This document shows, in pieces, positions 34,787 through 43,888 of a DNA stretch of 62,263 nt. Made by a program: the position numbers and the translations under genes. This stretch comes from an uncultured Oscillibacter sp. Lineage in GTDB: Bacteria; Bacillota; Clostridia; Oscillospirales; Oscillospiraceae. The stretch lies in contig NZ_CAJTUX010000010.1 in assembly GCF_910579365.1 (NCBI RefSeq), forward strand, positions 1-62,263, given 5' to 3'. The stretch's first letter is position 1. The number at the start of each line of letters is the position of its first letter. Under the pieces are notes generated by a model, which ran no database searches, had not been told where the DNA came from, and was given only the letters and a program-made list of their open reading frames with translations.

Positions 34787-34798
34787 ATGACGACGTAA
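34787..34798 (+). CDS. Three-codon leader ORF (MTT) before cdaA
   Basis: ATG ACG ACG TAA sits directly behind GGGAGGAAAGG (34775-34785). It ends two bases before the cdaA ATG. The Shine-Dalgarno is well placed for neither start: 1-2 nt for this ATG and 15 nt for cdaA. It may work as a start-stop element or be accidental. Confidence 0.3.
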   Translation: MTT

Positions 34799-34800
34799 AA

Positions 34801-35667
34801 ATGAATGTGACGCTGACAGAGCTGTGTGCCACCATTGGCCGGTATCTGCTGACAATTGAAGCCACCGATATTTTGGATATTGCCATTATGGCCTTCGCTC
34901 TTTATAAGGTGCTGACTTTGGTGCAGACTACCAAGGCCGCCAGTCTGCTGAAGGGACTGTTTGTGTTCCTGGCGGCGCTGCTTTTGAGTTATCTGTTTCA
35001 GCTCCACGGCATCTACTACCTGCTGAGCCGCATGGTGGAGGTGGGCGTGCTGGCGCTGATCATTCTCTTCCAGCCGGAGATTCGCCGGATTCTGGAGGAG
35101 ATGGGCAGCCGGCGGATACTGGCCTTGTTTACCCGCGCGGAAAACGCCAGCGTCTTGGAACAGACCATTGAGCAGACCGTGCTGGCCTGCTCCGAGATGT
35201 CCCAGTCCCGTACCGGAGCGTTGATCGTGTTCGAGCGGGAAATCCTTCTGGACGACATGGTCCGCAGCGGCACGGTGCTGGACGCGGCGGTCTCCAGCGA
35301 GCTTTTGAAAAACATCTTCTTTGTCAAAGCGCCCATGCACGACGGCGCTGTCATCGTCCGCCACGGGCGGGTGCTGGGGGCAGGCTGCATGCTGCCCCTG
35401 AGCAAAAACGTGAACCTCTCCCGGGATCTGGGGATGCGGCACCGGGCCGGCATCGGCATGAGTGAAAACTCGGACGCGGTGGTGGTCATCGTGTCGGAGG
35501 AAACCGGCTCCATCTCCGTGGCTACCGGCGGAATGCTGAAACGGCATTTGAAGCCGGAGACGTTGGATAACCTCCTGCGGAATGAACTGCTTCCGCAGGA
35601 GGAATCCGAGACGGACAGGCCGAAATTCAGCCTGATGGGCCTTCTGCGCTCCAGAAAGGACGGGTGA
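34801..35667 (+). CDS. cdaA: Diadenylate cyclase CdaA
   Basis: Makes cyclic di-AMP from two ATP; this messenger controls potassium, osmolyte and cell-wall homeostasis. It has 288 residues. Three N-terminal membrane segments (about 20-40, 45-62 and 65-85) precede the DAC domain. The catalytic motifs are D181-G182-A183 (HDGAVIV) and R213-H214-R215 (MRHRAGIG), both intact. The Shine-Dalgarno is an unusual 15 nt from the ATG, with a three-codon ORF between. The partner gene cdaR follows immediately. Confidence 0.96.
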   Translation: MNVTLTELCATIGRYLLTIEATDILDIAIMAFALYKVLTLVQTTKAASLLKGLFVFLAALLLSYLFQLHGIYYLLSRMVEVGVLALIILFQPEIRRILEEMGSRRILALFTRAENASVLEQTIEQTVLACSEMSQSRTGALIVFEREILLDDMVRSGTVLDAAVSSELLKNIFFVKAPMHDGAVIVRHGRVLGAGCMLPLSKNVNLSRDLGMRHRAGIGMSENSDAVVVIVSEETGSISVATGGMLKRHLKPETLDNLLRNELLPQEESETDRPKFSLMGLLRSRKDG

Positions 35668-35669
35668 GT

Positions 35670-37001
35670 ATGGAAAGCGGAAAGACGGGACACCGCAGGG
35701 TTATTTACCTGCTGCTGTCCATTTTGGTGGCCTCCGGTATCTGGCTCTACGCCGATCTGACCACCGGCCCCAACAACACGGCCAGAACCGTAACCAGGGA
35801 ATTCGAAGGGATTCCCATTGAATTTCTGTGGGAGGGTACCTTGACCGATCGGGGGCTGATGCTGGTGGAGGACGGCACGGACCTCTCCATCGACTTGACG
35901 CTGGAAGGCACCCGCTGGCTGATTTCCGAATTGGACCGTTCTCAAATACGGGTTACCGTCAGCCTTTTTGACGTTACCAGCGCCGGAGAACAGCGAATCA
36001 ACTGGAGCATCAGCTATACCGACTCAAAATTCAGCCCCAGTACCATCCAGACGGAGGACGCCAGCTTCCAAATGGCCTCCGTCAACATCAGCGAACTCTA
36101 CAGCCGGACCATTGATGTCAGCTGCGAGCTGGTGGGCAATGTGGCGGAGAACTGCTCCGCCGACCAGGTTCAGCTCTCCCACACGGAGGTTGAGGTCCGG
36201 GGACTTCAGGAGGACATCGATCCCATCAGCTATGCTAAGGTCACCTTGGACATCGGCAGCAGCGCGGCGGAGACCGTATCCAAAGATTTGGAACTGCAAT
36301 ACTACGATCAGAACGGACAGCTTTTGGACAAGTCCGGCATCCACGCCAACGCGGAAACGGTCCGGGCCACTCTGCCGGTATATGTCACCAAGGAGCTGCG
36401 CCTGGTGGTCAATTTCGTGGAATCTCCCGGACGCCGGATAAAGAACGCCCGGTATTATATCGAGCCGCAGACCATCCTTGTCTCCGGCGACGCTACACAG
36501 CTGAAAAATGTGGAGACGCTGAAGCTGGACGATTATGATCTGTCAGAGTTGGACACCACCGCCTCTGAGAATTACACCACCACCAACTACCCCATCATGC
36601 CCCCTGATGGCTGCCAGAACCTCAGCGGCGTCACCCGCGCCGCCCTGCGGATCCGCTTTGAGGATATGACCAGCGCCACGGTGGAAACGGAGAACATCAC
36701 CTGGTCGAATCTGCCGGAGGGAAAATCGGTGGAGCTCTTGACCAGCAGCCTGCCGGTGAAGGTCTTCGGCACCGAGGCGGACGTTTCCGCCCTTACGCCG
36801 GAGGACATCTCCGTGACGCTGAACCTCGGCGATTACTCCGCCGCCTCCGGCACGTATACCGTTCCGGCGGAAGTGACCGTTGGGAAGGGTGACATCGGCA
36901 TCAGCGGCGATTACCAGATTCAAGTGACCATTCGGGATGGCACCGGGGAGGAGGAAGAGCCCCCGGACGAGTCCCCGGAGGACCAGCCTGCGGCGGAATG
37001 A
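35670..37001 (+). CDS. cdaR: CdaA regulator (YbbR-domain protein)
   Basis: Membrane-anchored regulator of CdaA, 443 residues. One N-terminal membrane segment (VIYLLLSILVASGIWLYADL) precedes several extracellular YbbR repeats of about 80-90 residues, each with strand patterns like FEGIPIEFL, YSRTIDVSCELVG and KELRLVVNFVESPGR. The C-terminus is acidic and Pro-rich (EEEEPPDESPEDQPAAE). ATG 35670 is favoured over GTG 35664 by Shine-Dalgarno spacing. glmM, the usual third gene in Bacillus, is absent here. Confidence 0.93.
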   Translation: MESGKTGHRRVIYLLLSILVASGIWLYADLTTGPNNTARTVTREFEGIPIEFLWEGTLTDRGLMLVEDGTDLSIDLTLEGTRWLISELDRSQIRVTVSLFDVTSAGEQRINWSISYTDSKFSPSTIQTEDASFQMASVNISELYSRTIDVSCELVGNVAENCSADQVQLSHTEVEVRGLQEDIDPISYAKVTLDIGSSAAETVSKDLELQYYDQNGQLLDKSGIHANAETVRATLPVYVTKELRLVVNFVESPGRRIKNARYYIEPQTILVSGDATQLKNVETLKLDDYDLSELDTTASENYTTTNYPIMPPDGCQNLSGVTRAALRIRFEDMTSATVETENITWSNLPEGKSVELLTSSLPVKVFGTEADVSALTPEDISVTLNLGDYSAASGTYTVPAEVTVGKGDIGISGDYQIQVTIRDGTGEEEEPPDESPEDQPAAE

Positions 37002-37032
37002 CCGCCCGGGCACCCCAGATTGGGAGGATAAG

Positions 37033-37443
37033 ATGACGCAGATTGCAACTGTAGAACGAATTTTGGACTCCGGCCACGCGGAGATATCCGTTCCCCGGAA
37101 ATCGGCCTGCGGCCACGACTGCGAGGAGTGCGCCGGCTGCGGCGTCAGCGGCGCGGCGGTTCACGCCAGGGCGGCCAACCCAATCGGCGCCGCTCCGGGG
37201 CAGAAAGTGGTGGTGGAAAGCAGCACCCAAAAAATGCTCCGCATCGTCGCCCTGGTTTACTTGATTCCTGTGGCGCTGTTCTTCCTGGGCTATTTCCTGG
37301 CGATGGCGGTGACGGCCAGCGTGGCGGTTCAATATACCGCCGCCGTGGCAGGCTTTATCCTGGGCGTGTTGGGGGCCGTTGCATATGACCGCCGTCTCCG
37401 CGCCAAAGGGGGGCTGTCCTTTACCATTGTCCGACTGTTCTGA
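37033..37443 (+). CDS. RseC-family membrane protein
   Basis: 136 residues. The N-terminus carries a Cys cluster (SACGHDCEECAGCGV, about residues 22-36) and a small beta domain. Two membrane segments follow (VALVYLIPVALFFLGYFLA and VQYTAAVAGFILGVLGAVA). This is the SoxR-reducing-system RseC layout, often linked with Rnf electron transport, though no rnf gene is in the window. ATG 37033 follows GGGAGG. It overlaps the next gene by one base. Confidence 0.88.
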   Translation: MTQIATVERILDSGHAEISVPRKSACGHDCEECAGCGVSGAAVHARAANPIGAAPGQKVVVESSTQKMLRIVALVYLIPVALFFLGYFLAMAVTASVAVQYTAAVAGFILGVLGAVAYDRRLRAKGGLSFTIVRLF

Positions 37444-38330
37444 TGTTTGGCTATGTCAGACCGCCCCAGGACCTGCCGGAGGAGGAGCGGAAGCGCTTTG
37501 GCCGGGCATACTGTGGTCTCTGCCATACCTTGGGAGAACGGTATGGCACGGCGGCCCGGTTTATCCTGAATTATGATTTTACCTTTCTGGCCATTCTTCT
37601 CAGCTGCCCGGAGGAGGGCCCCGTTTATCACGACCGCTGCGCCGCGCATCCCATTCACGGGCGGGAGAGGCTGGAGTCCAGCGAGGCGCTGGCCCTGGCG
37701 GCGGATGAGAGCGTAATCCTGGCCTATTGGCAGCTGCGGGACGGGGTGGAGGATCACGATTGGTTCCGCGGTCTGAAATACCGGAGCGTCTCCCGGATAC
37801 TGGAGCCCGCCTACCGCAAGGCGGCAAAAGCCCGTCCGGAATTTGACCGGAGTACCCGCCGCCAGCTGGAACTGCTGGCGGCGCTGGAGAGGGAACAGTG
37901 CCCTTCCATGGATCAGGCGGCGGACACCTTTGCCGTGCTGCTGCAAGGGGCTGCCCGGGCGGTGGACGAGCCGGTCCGCCGCCGGGTACTGGAGCAACTG
38001 CTGTATCATTTGGGCCGGTGGATTTATCTGGTGGATGCGGCGGATGATCTGGTGAAGGATTTCCGCTCCGGCTGCTATAACCCGGTGGCGCTGCGCTATG
38101 GATTGGAACAGGGCCTCTGGACGGAGGAGAGCCGCTGGAGCTTTGCGGCCACCCTGGACCACTCCATTCATATGATGGTCACAGCTTACGAACTTTGGGA
38201 CTTCGGCGTGTGGACGCCGGTTTTGGAAAAAACCCTCTATACCGGCCTTTTCCATGTGGGCAAGGCGGTGCTGGACGGCACCTTCCGGCGCGGGGGCAAT
38301 CAGAGAGAAACACAGGAGAGAAGCACATGA
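37443..38330 (+). CDS. DUF5685-type protein
   Basis: 295 residues, function unknown. The N-terminus MFGYVRPPQDLPEEERKRF and RAYCGLCHTLGERYG are hallmarks of the family and include a CxxC pair. FLAILLSCPEEGPVYHDRC adds two more cysteines, suggesting a metal site. The rest is helical, with YLVDAADDLVKDFRSGCYNP resembling metal-binding Asp motifs of prenyl-synthase-like folds. It directly precedes, and overlaps by four bases, a J-domain protein; the pair recurs in Clostridia and probably works together. Confidence 0.85.
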   Translation: MFGYVRPPQDLPEEERKRFGRAYCGLCHTLGERYGTAARFILNYDFTFLAILLSCPEEGPVYHDRCAAHPIHGRERLESSEALALAADESVILAYWQLRDGVEDHDWFRGLKYRSVSRILEPAYRKAAKARPEFDRSTRRQLELLAALEREQCPSMDQAADTFAVLLQGAARAVDEPVRRRVLEQLLYHLGRWIYLVDAADDLVKDFRSGCYNPVALRYGLEQGLWTEESRWSFAATLDHSIHMMVTAYELWDFGVWTPVLEKTLYTGLFHVGKAVLDGTFRRGGNQRETQERST

Positions 38331-38932
38331 ATGATCCCTATCAGGTACTTGGCATTGCAGAGAGCGCCTCGGACGAGGAAGTCAAGCGGGCATATCGGGA
38401 GCTGGCCAGGAAGTATCACCCGGACAATTACCAAGACAATCCGCTGGCGGATTTGGCTCAGGAGAAGATGAAGGAGATCAACGCCGCTTATGAGGAGATC
38501 AACAAGCGGCGCAGCGGCGGCGGAAGGCCGGGCGCTTCCGGCGCTTCCGGCTATGCCGGAGGCTGGCAGCAGCAGTACGGCTCCGGCGGTTCCTCGGTTC
38601 TTCAGCAGGTCCGCGCCGCCATTCAGATGGGGGACATCGCCCGCGCGGAGGCGCTGCTGAACAACACCGGCGACCATGGCGCGGAGTGGAATTTCTTAAA
38701 GGGCGCGGTGTGCTACCGCCGGGGCTGGATGGACGAGGCGCTGCGGTATTATCAGACCGCCTGCCAGATGGAACCGGGCAATCCCGAATACCGGAGGGCC
38801 TTGAATCTGATGCAGAACGGATCGCCTTACCGGCCTGGGGGAGAGCCCTTCGGCACGCTGTGCGCCGGAAATCCCTGCCTGACTTTGTGTTGCGCGTATA
38901 CGCTCTGCAATGGGGGCTATTGCTGCCTTTGA
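38327..38932 (+). CDS. J-domain protein with Cys-rich C-terminal tail
   Basis: 201 residues. The N-terminal J-domain (about 1-65) has NDPYQVLGIAESASDEEVKR and the HPD motif H31-P32-D33 needed to stimulate Hsp70 ATPase. A Gly/Ser linker (about 65-90) leads to TPR-like helices (ARAEALLNNTGDHGAEWNFL and YYQTACQMEPGNPEYRRAL). The last 25 residues are Cys-rich: CAGNPCLTLCCAYTLCNGG and then YCCL. That tail is not part of DnaJ and could bind metal or lipid. It overlaps the DUF5685 gene. Confidence 0.9.
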   Translation: MNDPYQVLGIAESASDEEVKRAYRELARKYHPDNYQDNPLADLAQEKMKEINAAYEEINKRRSGGGRPGASGASGYAGGWQQQYGSGGSSVLQQVRAAIQMGDIARAEALLNNTGDHGAEWNFLKGAVCYRRGWMDEALRYYQTACQMEPGNPEYRRALNLMQNGSPYRPGGEPFGTLCAGNPCLTLCCAYTLCNGGYCCL

Positions 38933-38949
38933 GATAGGGGGAGATTGAC

Positions 38950-39831
38950 TTGATTAAGAGTATGACCGGCTATGGCCGGGCGAGAGAGACCAGAAACAGT
39001 CGGGATATTACCGTGGAGGTCCGGGCGGTTAACAACCGCTATCTGGACTGCACGGTGAAGATGCCCCGACTGTATATCTTTGCTGAAGACATGCTGAAGC
39101 AGCGGGTTCAGCGGGCGGTTTCCCGGGGAAAGATAGATGTTTTTGTCACGGTGGACGCCTCCGCCGCCGACGTCACCAAGGTGGCTGTCAACCGGGAACT
39201 TGCGGGACAATACGCCGCCGCGCTGAGGGAATTGGCGGAGGTCTGCGGTTCCGCCGCATATTCCATCACACCGGAGGCGTTGGCGCGTTTTCCGGACGTC
39301 CTCAACGTCACCAAGGCGGATGAGGACCTGGATACCGTTACCGCCGACCTTTGCGCCGTGCTGGACGCGGCGCTGGAGGCGTTCAACGAGATGCGAAGCG
39401 TGGAAGGCGCCCGTCTGGCGGAGGACATTGGAAACCGACTCAACACCATTGAGCGCTGTACGGCTCAGGTGGAGGCCCGCTCTCCGGAGACGGTGGCGGA
39501 ATACCGGGCAAAGCTCACCACGCGGATGCAGGAGGTACTGCAAAGCGTTTCCATCGATCCCCAGCGTATTTTGACGGAGGCCGCCATCTATGCGGACAAA
39601 GTCGCCGTTGACGAGGAGACGGTGCGGCTCAGAAGTCACGTGGCCCAACTGCGAACCATGTTGGAATCCGCCGAACCCATGGGCCGGAAGATGGATTTCC
39701 TCATTCAGGAGGTCAACCGGGAGGCTAATACCATCGGCTCCAAATGCGGCGACGTCTCCATCGCCCAAGTGGTGGTAAACTTAAAGGCGGAAGTGGAGAA
39801 AATGCGGGAACAGGTTCAGAATATCGAGTAA
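38950..39831 (+). CDS. yicC: YicC-family endoribonuclease
   Basis: 293 residues; YicC proteins have been reported to be endoribonucleases. IKSMTGYGRARETRN at the N-terminus and the C-terminal DFLIQEVNREANTIGSKCGD are the two family signatures. The start is TTG 38950, with AGGGGGAG about 7 nt upstream. It heads the conserved yicC-remA-gmk-rpoZ-priA order. Confidence 0.95.
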   Translation: MIKSMTGYGRARETRNSRDITVEVRAVNNRYLDCTVKMPRLYIFAEDMLKQRVQRAVSRGKIDVFVTVDASAADVTKVAVNRELAGQYAAALRELAEVCGSAAYSITPEALARFPDVLNVTKADEDLDTVTADLCAVLDAALEAFNEMRSVEGARLAEDIGNRLNTIERCTAQVEARSPETVAEYRAKLTTRMQEVLQSVSIDPQRILTEAAIYADKVAVDEETVRLRSHVAQLRTMLESAEPMGRKMDFLIQEVNREANTIGSKCGDVSIAQVVVNLKAEVEKMREQVQNIE

Positions 39832-39833
39832 TT

Positions 39834-40082
39834 ATGGAATTTATCAATATCGGTTTCGGGAGCATGGTCTCCCGGGAGCGGGTGGTGGCCATTGTCGGTC
39901 CCGATTCCGCCCCGATCCGCCGTATGACCCAGGAAAGCCGGGAGCGGGGGATGCTGATTGACGCCACCTATGGGCGAAAAACCGCGTCGATCTTCATTAT
40001 GGACAGCGACCACGTGATTTTGTCAGCTCTGCCGCCTGAGAAATTCGGAATCGCGGCAGACACAAAGGAGGAGAATACATGA
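39834..40082 (+). CDS. remA: RemA/DUF370-family DNA-binding regulator
   Basis: 82 residues. EFINIGFGSMVSRERVVAIV and SAPIRRMTQESRERGMLIDA are the family signature. In B. subtilis RemA is a ring-forming DNA-binding protein that activates matrix and osmoprotection genes. ATG 39834 follows the yicC stop by two bases, and its stop overlaps gmk by four. The role in this organism is not known. Confidence 0.94.
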   Translation: MEFINIGFGSMVSRERVVAIVGPDSAPIRRMTQESRERGMLIDATYGRKTASIFIMDSDHVILSALPPEKFGIAADTKEENT

Positions 40083-40675
40083 AAAAGGGAAAGACATTTA
40101 TTGTGTCCGGGCCCTCCGGCGTGGGAAAGGGCAGCGTTTTGAAGGTTCTTCTGGAAAAACGGAAAGATATCTATGTCTCCGTTTCCGCCACCACCCGCCC
40201 GCCAAGGGAGGGGGAGGAAAACGGAGTTCACTACCATTTTTTGGATGTGGAGACCTTTCATGACTGGATTGCGCGGGATGCGTTTCTGGAGTATGCCGAA
40301 TATGTAGGCAATTTCTACGGCACGCCCAAGCGCTTCGTGGACGAGGCCATGGACGAGGGACGGGATGTGATTCTGGAAATTGACGTACAGGGGGCGCTGC
40401 AAATTGCCCATAAGCGCCCGGATGCTATTTTGATCTTCATCGCGCCTCCCAGCTGGGAAGAGCTGGAGCGCCGCCTGACCCTTCGGGGCACCGACAGTCC
40501 GGAAAAAATCCAGAAACGCCTTCTGCGGGCCAAGGTGGAATGCCAGACTGCCGCAGCATACCACTATTTCGTCATCAATGATACCATTGAGAACGCCGCC
40601 ATGGAACTGGACGCCATCATGACGGCGGAGCACTGCCGTTCCATGGACCGCATGGAGATCATTACCGAGCAATAA
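40079..40675 (+). CDS. gmk: Guanylate kinase
   Basis: Phosphorylates GMP to GDP using ATP. It has 198 residues. The P-loop GPSGVGKGS is near residue 11. The GMP-binding part has SATTRPPREGEENGVHYHFL and EYVGNFYGTPKRFVDEAM. VILEIDVQGALQI completes the family pattern. It overlaps remA by four bases and precedes rpoZ, the standard order. Confidence 0.97.
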   Translation: MKKGKTFIVSGPSGVGKGSVLKVLLEKRKDIYVSVSATTRPPREGEENGVHYHFLDVETFHDWIARDAFLEYAEYVGNFYGTPKRFVDEAMDEGRDVILEIDVQGALQIAHKRPDAILIFIAPPSWEELERRLTLRGTDSPEKIQKRLLRAKVECQTAAAYHYFVINDTIENAAMELDAIMTAEHCRSMDRMEIITEQ

Positions 40676-40715
40676 CCTTCATACGATGAAAATCAGAAAG
40701 GAAGTCGATGCAATC

Positions 40716-40931
40716 ATGATGCTGTATCCCGCCATGAGCAAACTCAATTCTTATATTCCCAACCGCTACATGCTGGTGAACGTGGTGGCCCGCCGGGCCC
40801 GTCAAATCGCCGAGGATGCGGAAATTACCGGCCTTCATCTGGACGAAAAGCCGGTAACGCTGGCCATTCACGAGGTGGCCGAGGGCAAGCTGACTGCCGG
40901 CAGTCTGGACCTGGCCGGGGAAGAGGCCTGA
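40716..40931 (+). CDS. rpoZ: RNA polymerase omega subunit
   Basis: 71 residues; helps assemble the beta-prime subunit. MLYPAMSKLNSYIPNRYMLV and ARRARQIAEDAEI are typical, and LAIHEVAEGKL ends the conserved part. ATG 40716 is preferred to 40686 because AGAAAGGAAG lies 11 nt upstream and the family begins here. It lies between gmk and priA. Confidence 0.93.
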   Translation: MMLYPAMSKLNSYIPNRYMLVNVVARRARQIAEDAEITGLHLDEKPVTLAIHEVAEGKLTAGSLDLAGEEA

Positions 40932-40940
40932 TTTCGCGGC

Positions 40941-43376
40941 ATGGAGACCGCGGCTATTGTAAAAGTGGCGGTCAGCGCCGCACCTTATTTCATCGACAAA
41001 CCCTATGACTATTTTGTGCCGGAGGCCCTGGCGGACAAAGCCGTTCCCGGCGTGCGGGTCACCGTGCCCTTTGGCCGGGGAAACCGGCTGTCGGAGGGGG
41101 TAATCCTCGCCAGGACCGAGGGGAAAAAAGTACAGGGACTGAAAGCGGTTTCGGCTGTGCTGGACCGGGAGCCGGTATTGGACAGCGCCGGATTGGCCCT
41201 GGCGCTCTGGATGCGGCAGCGTTATTTCTGCACCATGTTTGAGGCGGTGAAGACCATCCTCCCCGCTGGTCTTTGGTATCAGATTCAGGAGATCTGGCGT
41301 ATACAGGGAGAACTGGACCCCGCCGCTGCGGAAGCTGCCGCAGGGGGAATTTCCCATGGGGCGGAGGTTTGGAAGACCTTGGTCCATTCCGGCGGCTCCG
41401 CCGCGCTGGAGGAGCTGCGGGACGTTCATGGGGAGGGCGTACTCCCGGTTCTGCGGGCATTGGAGAAAGCGGGAATTGTTTGGGTGGAGACCGCCGCGAA
41501 GCAAAAGGTCTCCGATAAAACCCGCCGCATGGCCGAGCTGGCTCTCAGCGCCGAGGAGGCGCTGGCAGAGGTGAAGCGGCGTGCGTCTCCAGCCCGCTTC
41601 GAGGTGGTCCGGCTGCTGGCCTCCGCCGGAAAGACTGCCTGTACGGAGATCAGCTATTTTACCGGCGCTTCCATGCGCACGCTCCGCGGAATGGAGAAGG
41701 CGGGTCTTTTGAAGTTTTCCGAGGCGGAGGAGCTGCGGCTTCCCTCCGCCGTCAGTGTGGAGCCAGGTCCCCCGATTGTCCTGAATGAAGAGCAGCAGGC
41801 AGCACTGGACCTTTTCTTGAAACTGGCGGAAGAGGGGCGGGCCTCCGGAGCGCTTTTGCTGGGCGTCACCGGCAGCGGAAAGACCCAGGTCTATTTGCGG
41901 CTGGTCCAGGAAATACTGTCCGGGGGGAAAAACGCCATCGTCCTGGTGCCGGAGATTGTTCTGACGCCTCAGATGATGGGAAAGTTCTCCTCCTATTTCG
42001 GCGGGGATGTGGCCATGCTCCACAGCGGACTGCGTATGACGGAGCGCTACGACCAGTGGAAGCGGATTCGCCGGGGAGAGGTCCGGGTGGTATTGGGAAC
42101 CCGTTCCGCCATTTTTGCCCCTCTGCAAAATCTGGGCGTTATCATTCTGGATGAGGAGCAGGAGGGCAGCTACCAATCGGAAAATCCGCCCCGGTATCAC
42201 ACCCGGGACGTTGCCAAATATCTGTGCGCCAGGGACAAGGCGCTGCTGGTCCTGGGTTCCGCCACGCCCTCTATTGAGACGGCTTGGGCGGCGGAGACGG
42301 GGCAGTACCGCAAAGCGCTGCTGCGTTGCCGGTACAACGACCGCAGTCTGCCTCAAGTGTTGATCGCAGACCTCCGTCAGGAAATCAAGGCCGGAAATCC
42401 CGGTCTGATCGGGGCGGACCTCCGGCAGGAGCTGGAGCGGAACCTTCAGAATGGGGAACAGAGCATCCTCTTCCTGAACCGCCGGGGCAGCAGCCGCTAT
42501 GTGCTGTGCGGTGAGTGCGGCTATGTACCGGAGTGCCCCCGATGCAGCGCGCCGCTGACGTATCACTCCGCCAATGGGCGGCTGATGTGCCATCACTGCG
42601 GCCATTCTCAAAGGAGCTTGGAAGCCTGCCCAGTCTGCGGAGGCATCATGAAGCAGATCGGGACAGGCACACAAAAAGTGGAAGAGGAGCTCTCCTTGCT
42701 GCTGCCCGGCGCGGAGGTCCTGCGGATGGACGCCGACACGGCGGCGGGAGGGCATGAGAAGCTGCTGCGCCGGTTTGAAAAAGAACGCATTCCCATTTTG
42801 CTGGGCACCCAGATGGTGGCCAAGGGACTGGACTTTGAAAACGTGACCTTAGTCGGCGTTCTGGCCGCCGACCTTTCGCTGTATCTGGACAATTACCGGG
42901 CGGCGGAGCGGACCTTCAGCCTGCTGACCCAGGTGGTGGGCCGGGCGGGCCGGGGCGGGAAAACCGGCCGGGCCGTGATTCAGACCTACACGCCGAACAA
43001 CGACGTAATTCAGTGCGCCGCCCGGCAGGATTACGACCGCTTTTATGAAAGCGAACTGCGGGTGCGCCGCCTGCGCCGTCTTCCTCCTTTTGCGGACCTC
43101 TTCACGATTACGATTTCCGGAGTAGAGGAGGGCGCGGTGCTGCGGGCCGCCATAGGCGTGCGGGATGTGCTCCGGCAGAGCGGAAATGAGGAGGTTCTGG
43201 GCCCCGCGCCCGCTCCGATTCTGAAGGTCAACAACCGCTACCGTTACCGGATTTTGCTGGTGGGAAAAAACGATAAAGGAACCAGAGAACGGATCGGCGG
43301 ATTGCTGCGGTCTTTCGCTGGAAACAGCGCCAACCGCGGATTCAATATTTTCGCAGAGTGCAACGCTGCGGAGTAG
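40941..43376 (+). CDS. priA: Primosomal replication helicase PriA
   Basis: 3'-to-5' DNA helicase that restarts stalled replication forks. It has 811 residues. The N-terminal 3'-DNA-binding domain has PYDYFVPEALADKAVPGVRV. The winged-helix region follows. Walker A GVTGSGKT has its Lys at K314, and the helicase box is ILDEEQEGSY. Zinc-binding cysteines lie in CGECGYVPECPRCSAPL and CHHCGHSQRSLEACPVCG. Motifs V and VI (GTQMVAKGLDFENV, QVVGRAGRGGKTG) are intact. ATG 40941 is nine bases after rpoZ. Confidence 0.97.
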   Translation: METAAIVKVAVSAAPYFIDKPYDYFVPEALADKAVPGVRVTVPFGRGNRLSEGVILARTEGKKVQGLKAVSAVLDREPVLDSAGLALALWMRQRYFCTMFEAVKTILPAGLWYQIQEIWRIQGELDPAAAEAAAGGISHGAEVWKTLVHSGGSAALEELRDVHGEGVLPVLRALEKAGIVWVETAAKQKVSDKTRRMAELALSAEEALAEVKRRASPARFEVVRLLASAGKTACTEISYFTGASMRTLRGMEKAGLLKFSEAEELRLPSAVSVEPGPPIVLNEEQQAALDLFLKLAEEGRASGALLLGVTGSGKTQVYLRLVQEILSGGKNAIVLVPEIVLTPQMMGKFSSYFGGDVAMLHSGLRMTERYDQWKRIRRGEVRVVLGTRSAIFAPLQNLGVIILDEEQEGSYQSENPPRYHTRDVAKYLCARDKALLVLGSATPSIETAWAAETGQYRKALLRCRYNDRSLPQVLIADLRQEIKAGNPGLIGADLRQELERNLQNGEQSILFLNRRGSSRYVLCGECGYVPECPRCSAPLTYHSANGRLMCHHCGHSQRSLEACPVCGGIMKQIGTGTQKVEEELSLLLPGAEVLRMDADTAAGGHEKLLRRFEKERIPILLGTQMVAKGLDFENVTLVGVLAADLSLYLDNYRAAERTFSLLTQVVGRAGRGGKTGRAVIQTYTPNNDVIQCAARQDYDRFYESELRVRRLRRLPPFADLFTITISGVEEGAVLRAAIGVRDVLRQSGNEEVLGPAPAPILKVNNRYRYRILLVGKNDKGTRERIGGLLRSFAGNSANRGFNIFAECNAAE

Positions 43377-43387
43377 GAGGTTCAAAC

Positions 43388-43888
43388 ATGGCATTGCGTA
43401 AAATCGTGGAACAGGGAGAGGACTGCCTGAATAAGGTCTGCCGTCCTGTGACGGAGTTCAATCCGCGCCTGCACGCGCTGATGGATGATCTGGTGGAAAC
43501 CTTATCGCACGCGGAGGGCATGGGCTTGGCCGCGCCTCAGGTGGGAATTCTCCGAAGGGTCTGTGTGGTTATGGACGAGGAATCGGAGGAATATATCGAG
43601 CTGGTAAACCCGGAGATCATCCATCAAAGCGGGGAGCAGACGGGGCCGGAAGGCTGCCTCAGCGTCCCCGGCAAGTGGGGGCTGGTCACACGGCCCAACT
43701 ATGTTCGCGTGCGGGCACAGGATCGGAACGGCGCTTGGTTCGAGATCGAAGGAGAGGGGCTGACCGCCCGCTGCTACTGCCATGAGCTGGAACATTTGGA
43801 TGGACATCTCTATACCGAACACATTGACCGCTTTCTGACGGATGAGGAAGTAGAGGAGTATTTCAGGAAGGAAGAAGGGGAAGAGTGA
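43388..43888 (+). CDS. def: Peptide deformylase
   Basis: Removes the formyl group from new protein N-termini. It has 166 residues. All three motifs are present: GMGLAAPQVG, EGCLSVPG with metal ligand C90, and HELEH with H132, E133 and H136. ATG 43388 follows GGAGG; an upstream in-frame start (43358) lies inside priA. It overlaps fmt by one base, the usual def-fmt pair. Confidence 0.97.
   Translation: MALRKIVEQGEDCLNKVCRPVTEFNPRLHALMDDLVETLSHAEGMGLAAPQVGILRRVCVVMDEESEEYIELVNPEIIHQSGEQTGPEGCLSVPGKWGLVTRPNYVRVRAQDRNGAWFEIEGEGLTARCYCHELEHLDGHLYTEHIDRFLTDEEVEEYFRKEEGEE

Noticed and set aside
40662..42755. 697-residue open frame on the minus strand
   Set aside because: It lies opposite priA, has no recognisable domain and no placed ribosome binding site. 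Long antisense frames are common in this GC-rich codon usage.
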